From contig OX345639.1 of the NCBI GenBank assembly GCA_947044365.1, positions 1,747,001 through 1,811,000 on the forward strand: a stretch of DNA of 64,000 nucleotides, in the 5' to 3' direction. Shown here one piece after another: positions 37,101 through 48,500 of the stretch. The position numbers and the translations under genes were made by a program. Below the pieces are notes generated by a model. The model saw only the letters and a list, made by a program, of their open reading frames with translations. It had not been told where the DNA came from and did not search any database. Positions within the stretch are counted from its first letter, which is position 1, and every line of letters begins with the position of its first letter. The stretch is from Petrosia ficiformis (Eukaryota > Porifera > Demospongiae > Haplosclerida > Petrosiidae).

Positions 37101-37757
37101 TGTGAGCCTTTTATTTCATCACTACATTAATACTTGTCCTCGTCAAGGAAGTAGAACTATCAGAACAGAAGTAAGTAAATTAATTATTAGTTCAACTGTG
37201 ATTATTGTATTTGAAATTTGTTGATTGGAGACATCATCTAGACTCCAAGGAATATAAGCATTAAAAATTCCACGTCAGAGATCTGTTAGAAAAATAAATA
37301 TTCCATAGTCAAAACAGAAATCGGGCTATGCCTATTATATTCTACAGTCAAAACAGGAATGGGACTGTGCCTCTTATAATTGAATGTTCTATAGCAATGG
37401 GACTGTGCCTCTTATAATTGAATGTTCTATAGAAATGGGACTGTGCCTCTTATAATTGAATGTTCTGTAGAAATGGGGCTGTGGCTCTTATAGTTGAATA
37501 TTTTACATTCTCAATATGAATGGGGCTGGGGCTATTGAGCTTCTGAAAAGCCAAGGATATGAAACAATAACTGCAAAAGTGTTTCACGAGTGTAGGCAAT
37601 CATAATTATTTCTAGAGGAGCATATATAGCTGTGTGGTGAATTTTTGTATTGTAACTCAAAATGATTCTGTTCAATTATAAAATGTTTCTTTTCTTATAG
37701 GAAGCCATTTTGATATCTTTATCATCACTGAGACCATTAATAGAAAGGGCAAATTAA
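31120..37757 (+). CDS. SPOUT1: SPOUT1-like RNA methyltransferase (C9orf114/CENP-32 family)
   Basis: Eleven exons encode 327 residues (human about 376): 31120-31198, 31603-31691, 32092-32165, 32716-32787, 32843-32892, 33564-33700, 35038-35110, 36453-36580, 36661-36737, 37023-37170, 37701-37757. All junctions keep frame and the sum divides by three. Diagnostic blocks are SVSIALPGSIISNAQ, YLRKSLFPM, GLLNPLDAPHHMR, SYVNCGMRK, YDLTIGTSERG, LIVFGGLNGLEY and NTCPRQGSRTIRTEEAIL, the last being the SPOUT knot and SAM-binding end. The N terminus is basic (KQRKRKR), a possible nuclear signal. The human protein is an RNA methyltransferase linked to spindle and kinetochore function. The exon 1 donor was chosen because it is the one that restores phase; that junction is the least certain. 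Confidence 0.92.
31768..32006 (+). mobile_element. MITE, GGTCATTCACGTTCA...TGAGG family, copy 1
   Basis: The left end GGTCATTCACGTTCATCTTC and right end TTTTGAGGCCATTGTGAATT form imperfect inverted repeats. The interior has ATTGAGTTACAATATAATCA. Further members are at 38352, 43279, 43722, 49411, 50591 and 59159. Confidence 0.6.
32195..32400. mobile_element. Palindromic foldback element, TTCTGCCATTTTGTAC family, copy 1
   Basis: The arms carry ATTCTGCCATTTTGTACAA and TGTACAAAATGG, and AAATTTGGTATC opposite GATACCAAATTT, around a short centre. A relative is at 34785-34995, with a partial one at 23900-24005. It lies in SPOUT1 intron 3. Confidence 0.55.
33811..33883 (+). repeat. tRNA-like head of a SINE (GGA loop)
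   Basis: These 73 nt fold into a full cloverleaf: D stem GCTC/GAGC, anticodon stem TCTGT/ACAGA with loop CTGGAGT, T stem GTGGG/CCCAC, and a mostly wobble acceptor stem GCCTTGG/TTGAGGC. A box (TAGCTCAGTTGG) and B box (GGTTCGAATCC) are intact. The loop would read GGA (serine), but there is no long variable arm as real serine tRNAs have. A (CTTT)n tract and a body re-found in part at 35641-35675 and 36825-36960 follow, so it is best read as a tRNA-derived SINE. Confidence 0.65.
34040..34190 (+). repeat. Dispersed repeat body, copy 1
   Basis: It matches 36835-36975, with shared blocks such as TATTCTCAATGGCA (TATTCCCAATGGCA) and TTTGGCCCATGCTTCAAAAC. Inside it GGCTCAAGATTTATT and the TGAGCCATTTTGGCCC block give partial symmetry. 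It may be the SINE body after 33811. Confidence 0.45.
34321..34402 (+). pseudogene. Duplicated SPOUT1 exon 4 inside intron 6
   Basis: About 82 bp repeat SPOUT1 exon 4 (32716-32787) with its acceptor: the blocks TTACCCAG, CTCGTTCATTTGATCCAAAT and CTTCAGTACTTGGAAACTC recur in order. The donor is lost, since CACAGTAAGC is replaced by CAATATAAAT. The frame stays open through the copied part. It follows exon 6, so including it would scramble the protein; it is most likely a decayed duplicate exon. Confidence 0.8.
34785..34995. mobile_element. Palindromic foldback element, TTCTGCCATTT family, copy 2
   Basis: The arms include CATTCTGCCATTTCATACA with AAATTTGGTATCC on one side and TACTAAATGGCAGAATG on the other. 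It is related to 32195-32400 and also lies in a SPOUT1 intron. Confidence 0.5.
35107..35722. repeat. ATGTATGTAACT minisatellite array
   Basis: About 600 bp of near-tandem units built from ATGTATGTAACTATGTA with TATATGT, ACATGT and GCATGT variants. It begins just after the SPOUT1 exon 7 donor. It gives long open frames on both strands with low-complexity Tyr/Val/Met/His residues, which are not genes. A smaller patch recurs at 36190-36290. It is interrupted at 35641-35675 by a SINE fragment. Confidence 0.9.
35726..35862. mobile_element. Foldback element with GGGCGGAGCCC centre
   Basis: The arms pair from TTAGATA..GTATTC at the left to GAATAC..TATCTAA at the right, including GGTTTCTACGTGCAATGGAA against TTCTATTGCGCGTGGAAACC. 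The centre GGGCGGAGCCC is GC-rich, unlike the surroundings. It lies in SPOUT1 intron 7. Confidence 0.75.
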
Positions 37758-37955
37758 ACTAGAATTAAATATTTTCTCTATTTTCATCTGTTTTAAACAT
37801 TAGTTATTATGAACTTCAAAGGGTAGTATGTATGGGAAAGATGAAAGGCATGGGGTCCAGGGGGGAGCAACCCTCCACCTGTGCACCATGGGTTAATCAC
37901 TTTAGATTTACATAACTAACAATACATTATTAGATTATAGATACATACATTGGTT

Positions 37956-38315
37956 TGATAAGATTATTATTATAAATCAAAAAAAATGTTTGTCATAAAT
38001 TTTATTGTAACAATTTCAAAACGTTTTGTTACTCTGAATACAAAAACAAGTTGTTTTTATCAATAGAATTACTACATTACTAAATTTATAAATCTAATAT
38101 ACTAGCTATTGTTTATAATAATGATCCTCTGCTCTGCCAACACGGGTGAGGGTTAATAATTATAATAATAATTATATTAATTATAGTATTCATAGTGCTT
38201 GTTAACATTATTTAAAATTTATAGTGTTTGTTAACTTCAATATCAAATAATAAAACAAACTTGAATTACAATATACTATAAATGTAACAATGATTGTTAG
38301 CATAGACTAAATATG
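37956..38315 (+). repeat. Direct repeat, left copy
   Basis: It matches 38593-38880 over about 290 bp, with blocks AATGTTTGTCATAAATTTTA and ACAAACTTGAATTACAATA, and differs by small indels. The MITE at 38352-38586 lies between the two copies. Confidence 0.75.
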
Positions 38316-38351
38316 AAATACGTCATAATCATGACGGTATTATTTATTAAT

Positions 38352-38586
38352 GGTCATTCACTTTACACCTTGACCTCAAACAAATGTTAGTTAGGAATGA
38401 TTGACATTCTTTTTACGTACCTACACCATTTTCATTAACTATCTCTTATGTTCTTTTATGTGTATGTCAAATTTCAATCCATTATTACTTCATTATTACA
38501 GTATAATCCTGTATGAATCCTATATTACATGTAAAGTCAACACATCATAATTTTGAGGTCATCGTGAATATGAACAGACTTTAGTT
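38352..38586 (+). mobile_element. MITE, GGTCATTCAC...GACCTCA family, copy 2
   Basis: The left end GGTCATTCACTTTACACCTT with GACCTCAAA is answered by TTTTGAGGTCATCGTGAATA and GAACAGACTTTAG at the right. Same family as 31768-32006. Confidence 0.6.
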
Positions 38587-38592
38587 TGTCAA

Positions 38593-38880
38593 ATGTGATA
38601 AGATTATTATTACAAATCAAAAAAATGTTTGTCATAAATTTTATTGTAACAATTTCAAAAGTTTTTATTACTCTGAATAAAAAAAAAGTTTGTTTTTATC
38701 AAAAGAATTAATACAGTACTAAATAGTATATTATTGCTCATAATTATATATACTATAGTATTCTATAGTGTTTGTTTTATAGTATTTGTTAATTTTAGTA
38801 TTAAATAATAAAACAAACTTGAATTACAATAGGCGATAAACATAACAATGATTGTAAGCATAGACTAAATATGAAACAAG
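38593..38880 (+). repeat. Direct repeat, right copy
   Basis: Second copy of the unit at 37956-38315. The order of blocks is the same and both end in AGCATAGACTAAATATGAAA. Confidence 0.75.
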
Positions 38881-38958
38881 ACATGAGGTGTTATTAATAG
38901 TATTGTAAATCAAAGTACTCGGTGTGTGCTGTGCCTACAGTAATATTTATAAGTTTGA

Positions 38959-39156
38959 ACTAAACGCTAAATTCGATGAATAAGGGTGAAAGAGGAAAGT
39001 GAAAAAATGCTGGTTGTCACTGGGAATTGAACTCGGGGCCACTGACTTCAGCCCCCAGCGCTCTGACAACTAAGCTACGACAACCAGACCACCATCAGCA
39101 CTTCACAATAGAATTTAGCATTTATTTTGATTGTGAGGCGAGATCAGCAAAGCATA
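38959..39156 (-). mobile_element. tRNA-like SINE/foldback, copy 2
   Basis: The minus strand carries GGTTGTCGTAGCTTAGTTGT and GAGTTCAATTCCCAGTGACA, similar to a tRNA D and T arm. The flanks CTAAATTCGATGAA and ATAGAATTTAGCATTTATTT are inverted repeats. The family includes 24033-24226; a tail fragment GTGAGGCGAGATTTGC is also at 42750. Confidence 0.55.
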
Positions 39157-39565
39157 AGTTTGAACTAATTAGTACTGTATTTGAGGATCAATGCACTGCG
39201 ATATGTGTGTGTGTTACTGTTAGTTTTTAATATCCACTACAGTATATAAATGTGCTTTACTATCTCATGAGTATTAACCAGATTAGCATTGTTAGTATAC
39301 TACTCAAGAGCACATGATAGATCATGTGCTCTTGACTACTCAACTGTTGTTCAACTCATCACACTTGAATGGAGGCTAGGTTTCCAGCAGACAAAAGTTA
39401 ATACTTATTAAGAAATGAACAACTTAAGTGATATTTGATTACATTAAATATAAACATTAAAAAAATGATTCAAAAATTTACAGAGGGCAGTATGTAATGT
39501 ATATCTACATATTCATGTATTACGATCTTGACTGTGGTGATAATGTATTGCATTCGTCTTTGACT

Positions 39566-40721
39566 TTATCGAGTGATGTGGGTTTTGTTATGAGACCTAA
39601 GTCCTGCAGACTGTGTGAATGATTTACCGCAGTGAGAGCACTTGTATGGTCTTTCTCCTGTGTGTAAACGCTCGTGACTTCGAAGTGTTGATGCCTGTGT
39701 GAACTTACGTTGACAAAACTTGCACTGATATGGTTTCTCTCCTGTATGAATACGTGCATGAGCCCGAAGACTACCTTGAGAAGTGAAAATTCTTGAACAT
39801 ATCTGACATTGCCACCGTGTTCCATCTACCCCACGTACAAACATATCCAAGCTAGATGCCTTGTTCATGTGTGAAGGTGGTGTGATACATGAATGATGGC
39901 GCAAAGATCTACATCTTTGTGCTCCTGGCCAACCTAAAGGCATCGATAATATACTACTTGGTGATTGAGATGGTTGTTTCAACCATGGGAAGTTATGTAC
40001 TGAAGGAAATGGGTATACAGTAAAGAGATTGTTACTAGCTGTTGATACAGAGGGAGAGAACTGCATTCTTGGGAATATTGGACTATATATGTGTGACTGT
40101 AGGGATGGTGGGGAACTCCCATGTGATGAGCCTCCATCATTACTTTCAGCATCGTCTTGTTTTTCACTTTCGAATTCAAGTGTGGTTCCATCTTCCTCTT
40201 CCAATTCAATGTCATCTTCAATTTCTAACATTTCAGATTGTTCATCTGATAAATCTTCATCAAGGTCTTTTTCATCCTCCATTTCTCCTAAAAGTTCAGA
40301 AATCAGTAAATCAATCCAATTAACAATTATATATGCTATCATGTTTTCCCCCCACTACTACATTCTGTGTATGATATGTTAAACAGCCCAGGTCCATATA
40401 CATATAGTTTGAAGTGCTATTGTGGCTCTATTGTTCATATCTACTTATCACACTATTATTAATTTATGTTCTTGTTATAGAAATTGCAATTTATGATCTC
40501 TTTATTTTCACACAGCTGTGAATCAAATACTGTAAATTGTTTTTTAATATTATCCCCTGTATATATATATACACACTGCTCAACTGTATCTAATTAGAAC
40601 TCTACTGTAACAACAAAAACCAAATTATATTTCAGTTTCTCTATTATGTAATATTACAACAGGTATAACTGGTTATTACAATTAAATGAGGCATCTAGAA
40701 TAATTGTATTTGTGTGTATGT

Positions 40722-40784
<63 letters not shown>

Positions 40785-43700
40785 TACACACACACACACG
40801 CACACATACACACACACACACACACACATATATATACACACATACAAACTGTGTACACGTGTATGTACGTGTATAATTATGTTTGTGTTTATTTTTGTGT
40901 GTATGTTTTGTGGTTGGTTATATAATATTTTAGTAGGTAAAGAACAAACAGACTACATATTCGTTCCATCTGGAGACGTACACACATCTGTTTATTTTTT
41001 ATAGTTAGTTACCTTCAGTTATGCTGTCTTCAATCGATAGTTCTTTAAATCCTTGAGGAATTCCCATGTATAGCTTATACTGTGTTTCATCATACCAGAC
41101 CAGTAGCTCCTCTCCTTCTTTAACATCTCTTTCAGCTTTGAAGAACAGTCTCTCATCATATTGAACTGCTGTTAAATTTTGCTCATCACTGCTCCGGGCA
41201 TATTGGATAAAATACATCCAATTTCTATAAACAGGATCTGAACCGTCCAGACAATATTTAATGCTCTCTTGTTGATGTATCTAAGAAAATAAAAATGTTG
41301 TTACTCATTAGTGCTTGTCAGGTTGAACAATGTAATTCATATATCTAGTACATAGCTATATTTACATAGGATTATATGGAAATGTTAGTTCTATGGTACC
41401 ATCCCAATCTTGCTTGTGTACACTTCCATTTGATATCACTACATATTCTTTCATGTTTTATAATAAATGTTTTTATTATATTTGTAGCTTAGCTTCTCAT
41501 ATCATTTTATTTTATATTATTAAGAATCATTATTTTATTTTTAAAAAGTTTTTTTGACCTCAGCTTCTAGCTGCTCTATCTGGGAGTAACACTAAGATGT
41601 ATTACATGTATATTATAAATCCATTTTTGGGGATAGAGCTAGACCCAGTACTCCTAGTCATGCAACACTGAACAGTTACCATCATAATCATGTTTCCTGC
41701 TCAGTGTTGCATAATATCAGTAGTAGACAGAGTGGGAAACCCACTGAGCCACTACAGATCTCGCATATCATGTATGAAATTTTTCTACACTTCAAGTAAT
41801 TTCCAGTTTAGGGATGTCATATCTCTTGCAGTTTCAACTACCATATTATGAGTATAATATGGTAGTTGTAATGACTTTCAGCTTTCACTTCAATAAAATA
41901 TGACATTAATATTAATTTTATATTCAATGTTTTTAGTGAATAACTTCTCGGATCAGTTCATTGTATATCATTCAAAATTGTCGGTTTTCATGATTTCACA
42001 TATCATATATGAAATGTTTATACTTCAGTTTAGGAATACCTGTCATATTTTATTTTTCTTTTAAGTTTCAAAACACATTTTGCATATTTGTGTAAGTATA
42101 AAACATTCACACATACATTATCTGGTCACTGTATGTAAACAAGACATTCTTCGTCTTCTATAAACTAGAACATGGAAATTATCATTAAAAACTCAATGAT
42201 AAATATAAGTATAATTATATATAACCAATATAATTATATAAAGTAAAGAAACAAAATGGTGACCCCACTCTTTCCTTCAAGCAGAGGTTGGGCTCAGACT
42301 CAACCCCAGCTACAGGGAGGCTCATGTCTGGGCCAAATACATGTATGTACAATCAAGTCTGTTCCTCATTTAGGGCATTAAATGTATATAATTATATATC
42401 TTCTATTATTTTTTTTCATTTTGGCTTCACAAAATTATTGTATTCCAATTTTGTAAAATAGAAATATAAATTACAAGTCAATAAGGTCGTTTAATATCCC
42501 CTTTATGTTTTATATGTAATATAAATGGTTGCATTAGTAGTATACTACACATGTTGTTTGGTCACTGTTTAGCAAACTAAAATTAATTAAAACAGAATAC
42601 ATTTATACTGACCAATTAAATAAACACACATTGAAAGGAAAGTAATCATAATTATAAATTATAATACGTCATTTTGTTTCTTTTCAAATGAATAATGATG
42701 TCTTGATTTTTATCTTTCGGCTTTATTAATTAAAGTTTATTTTCTATGTGAGGCGAGATTTGCATTAGCAAAGGATCTTCCCACAAAAAAACAGAGAAAA
42801 GGACTTTTGTAGTGCTAAAATACACCTCAAATAATAATATCTATTCTTCATTGTGTGATAACTATGCCAGAAACTGCACTACCTGTTGTGCTCATTATAT
42901 ACATAAGAACTGCACCAAAAATTCAATATAACTGTAATATCTACTATATATTATATAATTATGTTGTTATAAGAACTGCATTACATATTATTAAAATAAT
43001 TATGAAGCTCATTATAAGAACTGTACCAAAAACTCTTTGCAATCACATTATCTATTATTATGTCATTATAAGAACTGTGCCAATTTTATTATATATTATT
43101 GTAATAATGTAGCTCGTAATAAGAACTGTACCTAAATTTCTAAGTTAGTTAATGCTTCTACCTGATTTGAAGGAGGAAATAACAGTAGGTATGTGAACTA
43201 ATACAGTCGCAAATATTTTTTGGCATAAATTTAGATGCTGCATAGCAAAACTGAGGGCAACCAGAAACATAATACAGCTTGCTCACATTCATGATGTCCT
43301 TAAAATAATAATGTGATGTAATATAATGTATAGTTTAGTGTCATAAGGTTAATACATGATTATACTACAACTCAAGCAATGGATTGAAATTTGACATACA
43401 CAAAAAAGAATGGGAAGGACTATAATATGAAAATGGTCCAGGTAAAAAGATTGTTGGTCATTCCAAACTAAAGTTATTAACATTTTTCTGAGGTCATGGT
43501 GAACATGAATGACTTTTAAAATTCTGGCTGTGAAGCAAGATAAAATTAGTAGACAATAGAAAGCAGTTGCCTTTAGGTTGCTAGAAGGTTTGTTTATTGT
43601 ATTTTGTGAAATGGCTATATCATTTGTTTATTTTGTAGTTGATCAAATATTTGTATGGGAATAAATCAACAACTAGCACATTTTACAGGTTTGGCAGTTG

Positions 43701-45214
43701 GTCATCAAGAAAATGTTGCAAACTAAAGTCTGTTCACATTCACAATGACTTCAAAATTAGGATGTGATGACTTTATATGCAATAATTATAGTGTATAGTT
43801 AATATCATAATACATGATTATACTGCAACTCAGAATGGGAAGGATAATTATATGAAAATGGTGCCAGTAAAAAGATTGTTGGTCGTTCCGAACGTTTCTG
43901 AGGTCAACGTGAATGACCTTTATTAAAAGTCTGTCCAGATTCACTTCACCCTTCTTTACTGCCATTGGAATGTGTATATTTCTTTAAACCATTCATAGTA
44001 CAAGAATGGGACTTGCATCAGTAGAATGGGATCGAGACTGCGATCAATTGAGCATTATAGCAAGCAGGAATTATTTCTAATTTTTCGAGGGGCAGGGGCA
44101 GGCAAAAGTGGACAGACACTACTTGAATGTAGACATAAAACTTCAGTATTAGATTCTCACCTCCCAAAAGCATCCTTGGTAAGAACTGCTTGCATCTGGT
44201 GACAATTTCCTGCCAGTAAAAGGTCCTAAGATGGCTCCTATAGTAAAGAGGTTAAAGGTAATAAAAACACAATGATTGGTGTTTCCAGTAATATCCAATG
44301 AACCACATTCATATATATGTATATACTCATACTTACATACATACACACATCAATCAATCTATACATATTTACCATACATACATACATAGATAGATAGATA
44401 CATGCAATAAAATATATGTAGCTACATGTATATTCAAGTGATTACAGGAAAATTAATGATACCTTTGTTAAGTGACTGACTGCAAAATACACCCACTGTC
44501 CCGAATTGAACTGTGGATAGTCCAAAGTGAAATATTTCCGGAATATCTGGAAATCGTTTGTTGACGTCTGATACTCTGGACAGCATCAAATAGTTTTCTT
44601 CGTCATCTAGAAAATAAGCGGAGTGATTCAGTGTAAATACCTTTTCTGTATAAATAATAATTATATCACACAATTATGATATCATAATTATTGTTAATAT
44701 CATAATGCAACAATTTGTAATCATTCTGCAATCTTCATAATTTAGTTCAAGTTTCAGAAGCAAACACATACTTAATATTAGCAAGAGAATTTTGTGTATA
44801 TATAATATTATATCACAATGCCTGATCTTGGTTTCGTATAAATATAATTATTGTAGTTATTTGACTAATGTTTGTCTGAATAAACAGCTGCAACACTAAT
44901 AATAATAATTATAACAAAACACATTGTATCAATCAACATGAATCTGTACTCTTACCCAAGTGCTTCTCTTTAGCAATTGTTCCAAATAGAGTAAAAGTAA
45001 TCAATTGCGGAGTGAAGTGTAGTGGCTTCTTTAAGTGTGGTGATGATACAGTCTCCACTTCCATGCAGATTTCTTTTTTGCGTCGTTTGCAGCAGGAGCG
45101 GCGAAGTACTGTAGCGGGAACAGACAGACTGGCTGTCCAATGCATGTATAAGCTTGGAGACAGGCTAAAACAATTCACTAAGTGGCTAGCGCCTTTTGTA
45201 TTCAAGCCAGTCAT
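39566..45214 (-). CDS. PRDM-family protein: PR (SET-related) domain plus three C2H2 zinc fingers
   Basis: Five exons encode 489 residues: 44956-45214, 44463-44606, 44161-44237, 41013-41280, 39566-40287; all phases agree. The PR domain spans exons 2-4, with [48 protein letters not shown]-like [10 protein letters not shown], and [21 protein letters not shown]. An acidic stretch ([14 protein letters not shown] and [11 protein letters not shown]) and a Ser/Pro region follow, then three classic fingers joined by TGEKPYQC and TGERPYKC linkers near the C terminus. PRDM proteins are nuclear DNA-binding regulators of transcription and cell fate; many have lost methyltransferase activity. A PR domain followed by few fingers recalls PRDM6/PRDM12 or PRDM14, but I cannot assign orthology. 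The start is the first ATG of exon 1. TFIIB lies 385 bp upstream on the same strand. Confidence 0.9.
40728..40834. repeat. (CA)n microsatellite in PRDM intron 4
   Basis: About 107 bp of CA dinucleotides with a few TA, CG and AT interruptions. It generates spurious His-Thr and Cys-Val open frames. Confidence 0.95.
43279..43514 (-). mobile_element. MITE, GGTCATTC...GACCTCA family, copy 3 (inverted)
   Basis: Reverse orientation: CTCACATTCATGATGTCCTT at the left and CTGAGGTCATGGTGAACATG with AATGACTTTT at the right. It lies in PRDM intron 3, head to tail with a fourth copy at 43722. Confidence 0.6.
43722..43925 (-). mobile_element. MITE, GGTCATTC...GACCTCA family, copy 4 (inverted)
   Basis: AAAGTCTGTTCACATTCACA and ATGACTTCAAAATTAGGATG at the left, CTGAGGTCAACGTGAATGAC at the right. 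It lies 200 bp from copy 3 in the same intron and orientation. Confidence 0.6.
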
Positions 45215-45598
45215 TTCCTGTCAGCAGGAAGTTCATTTTCCCAATATGTGTATTATATATATTATAATTATTATTATTCATCTGCTAGTAACAGCCTGAT
45301 CTTGACTCTTCAAATAACCAAATCCACATTAACCAGCTGCTATTGTTTGTTAACACATGCAATATTATACTATGGTATTAATCAAAAACTAATGTTTACC
45401 AAGAAAATAAACTGCACCAGTTGGGACAATTTACACAAGGTAAATTGTACGACTGTTTTCGTTTTTAATGTTAAATGTTAATATTATAGTATAAATTATA
45501 ATAACCATACGTCTTTATTATAGTACAACATAATTATTAATCTATTTTATAACAATTGTTGCTTTGCAGCATGTAAGAACAAGTCATAAATTATTCAT
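45215..45598. promoter_or_regulatory. Spacer between TFIIB stop and PRDM start
   Basis: 384 bp with no exon. It contains the TFIIB 3' end and must hold at least part of the PRDM promoter or 5' UTR. No specific motif is recognised. Confidence 0.35.
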
Positions 45599-48500
45599 TT
45601 AATGTTTTGGTAATTCTTCTACAGAAGTGGAGAACTTGAAATCAGGAGGGAACAGTTTGTCTCGAGAAGGATATAGAAGTCGATATGATTGTCTAATTGT
45701 ACTGTCGGCCACACCAACTACATCACCAACTTCTATAGAGAAGTGAGAAGAGAAAGAGGAGGAGAGGATAAATAGAATTATCTAGATTCCGGAATGAATC
45801 AAGATCACAATATCTAATTAACAGCAGGGTTTTAGGTTTTATATAAGGAGGAGGTTGGGACTTCTCTAAGAGATATGGCACATTGTAAAAGACATGACAC
45901 AGACTATAAATGAATGCAGAGACTACAGATAAATGGAGAGGATATGATGATTCAGGAATAATGTCTTGCCACATGTTTGTTTAGAATCAAGACAAAACAA
46001 ACTATACTGTAATGATTATACTGTGATGGCCAAATGTTGGCTTCAAACATCTGGAGGAGCAAAGTGGAGGTGGATATACTAGGATCCCCCCTGTGATCCT
46101 AGTATATCCCCCTGAAGATCCTAGTACATCCCCCTATGATCCTAGTATATCCCCCTGTGATCCTAGTGTATCCCCCTGTGATCCTAGTATATCCTCCTGT
46201 GATCCTAGTATATGCCCCTGTGATCCTAGTATATCCCCCTATGATCCTAGTATATCCCCCTAATGTATCCCCCTGTATGAAACCCTGTAGAGACAGTCAC
46301 AAATATAAACATTCCATAGCTGCGAACACATTGAAGAGATGAAACCTACTCTGTGCAACAACATACATTATTGGTGAGTGCTTTACCATCATATTTACAT
46401 GCATTATATGTTAGTGTTTCAAACAGGCTGTTGTATAATTACTGTATGAACAAATCACTTGGGGCAAGTAGGAATAGTTCCTCAAGGATCAAAGATCTTT
46501 AACCTAGCTCTCAAGGCTAGATACGCCAGTGGTTTGACATGTGATCTATGTATACATATAATTATACATAAATACATACTACATAGATATGTACGTACAT
46601 ACATATATATAACATAAATACATACATACATACATACACACATAAATAAATAATTATATACAGATATGTAAGTACGTACATACATATAATTATACATACA
46701 TACATACTACATAGATATGTACATACATACATATATATAACATAAATACATACATACATACATACACACATATACATACATACATACATACAGTTTATAA
46801 AATAAATAATTATATACAGATATGTAAGTACTTACATACATATAATTATACATACATACATACTACATAAATATGTACGTACATACATATATATAACATA
46901 AATACATACATACATACATACATACACACATATACATACATACATACATACAAACATACACACACATACATACATACATATATACAAATATACATAGTTT
47001 ACATACACATATATACATATATACATACATACACATATAAAACACATAATACATATTATAATGTGTATAGAACAGTCCAGTTATAAACACATGTATTATA
47101 CATGTACATGTACATATAATTGTTTCAGAGACACATGTGTTCTTCCTTGTTGGCAATAGAAACTATCATTGTTATCATATGAGAGTAAATTAACAACTTG
47201 ATCACATTTTACAACAAACATATAAAATTGATATTAAAGCCAATGTGTTTTGTGCTGGGAATGGCAACTACAATACAACAATAGTTATGATAACACCACA
47301 TCAGTGCCAAAACTTTTACCAATAGAAAATTCTATGTTATAAATATAACAAGAAAAGATAACAAATGGGATGGTAAAGATATTCTATTCAACTTCCTGTA
47401 TATAATGAAAACTTATATACACGTATATATACATGATACAATCGTATATATATAGCCAACACCCTTGCCTCACCTAACATCTAAACTTTAATATGTTCGG
47501 GGAGTTAATAAATACTAATACTTATAACTTGTTACATGTTGTTACTATGTGTTGTATTTGGAATATTGGAAGCTATGGACTGGTTTATAATTTCCCAGTT
47601 TCCTGGCATAGTGGCAGACACCATAACTATGGTAATAGTATCATACAGTACCTGACATTATTAAGTTTACATGTTATCCATTGACTACAGTGTACTTTGT
47701 GAATGAAGTACTTCAAATGTACTACATAGTACATGTACAACATTTAAGTACTATGCTATCACATACAACAATAAAGTGAATTCACACATTACAATACAAA
47801 GTAGTACTGTAATACTACTTAGAAGTACAGTTGACTATCACCTTATTAAAGTGTAGCTTCCATCATAGTATGTAAACTTCATTAAGTCAGATACTGTAAC
47901 ATATTAAAATACCTGCCTACAGACATATGCATGTACTTTGATAAGAACATATATTTATCAAGTGTAGGACTCTACTGTTTGTAATATAGAATGTTTTTAT
48001 GTAATGTTGTATTAATTGTGATGTGTTTTGTAGCGAATAGGGAGGTGTCCTTATTTCATGGGGGGTCTTAAGTACAAGGGTTGATGAGAGACTTATCAAC
48101 TTTCTGGAGGTGTCTGGAAACAGAGGTTCCATATTAACTGAGCATTATGAATGTGAGCAATAACAAGAGCTTATAGTGGCAATTTAAAATCACAAAGTAA
48201 TGTCCAACTGTATAGACTCGGACTGTTAACAACAATCTTACATTATCTATAATTATAGCATAATGATTAGACAGTCTGGTCTGGTAACTATGGAAGGAGC
48301 ATAGAACTGTATAGACTCAGACTGTTAACAATCTTACATTATCTATAATTATAGCATAATGATTAGACAGTCTGGTCTGGTAACTATGGTAGGAGCATAG
48401 AACTGTATAGACTCAGACTGTTAACAATCTTACATTATCTATAATTATAGCATAATGATTAGACAGTCTGGTCTGGTAACTATGGAAGGAGCATAGAACT

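Larger units (their letters stand above)
37758..39565. other. Intergenic region SPOUT1 / PRDM (tail-to-tail)
   Basis: No gene is seen in 1.8 kb. It holds a direct duplication (37956-38315 and 38593-38880), a MITE (38352-38586) between the two copies, and a tRNA-like SINE (38959-39156). The two flanking genes converge here, so both 3' ends lie in it. Confidence 0.6.

Noticed and set aside
39520..39825. Minus-strand ORF beginning [13 protein letters not shown]
   Set aside because: Out-of-frame shadow of the PRDM zinc-finger exon.
40654..41004. Thr-His and Cys-Val repeat ORFs
   Set aside because: Products of the (CA)n microsatellite in the PRDM intron.
46136..46342. Open frame with repeated ILVYPPV
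   Set aside because: It is a 21-bp minisatellite whose period is a multiple of three; it lies inside a TFIIB intron.
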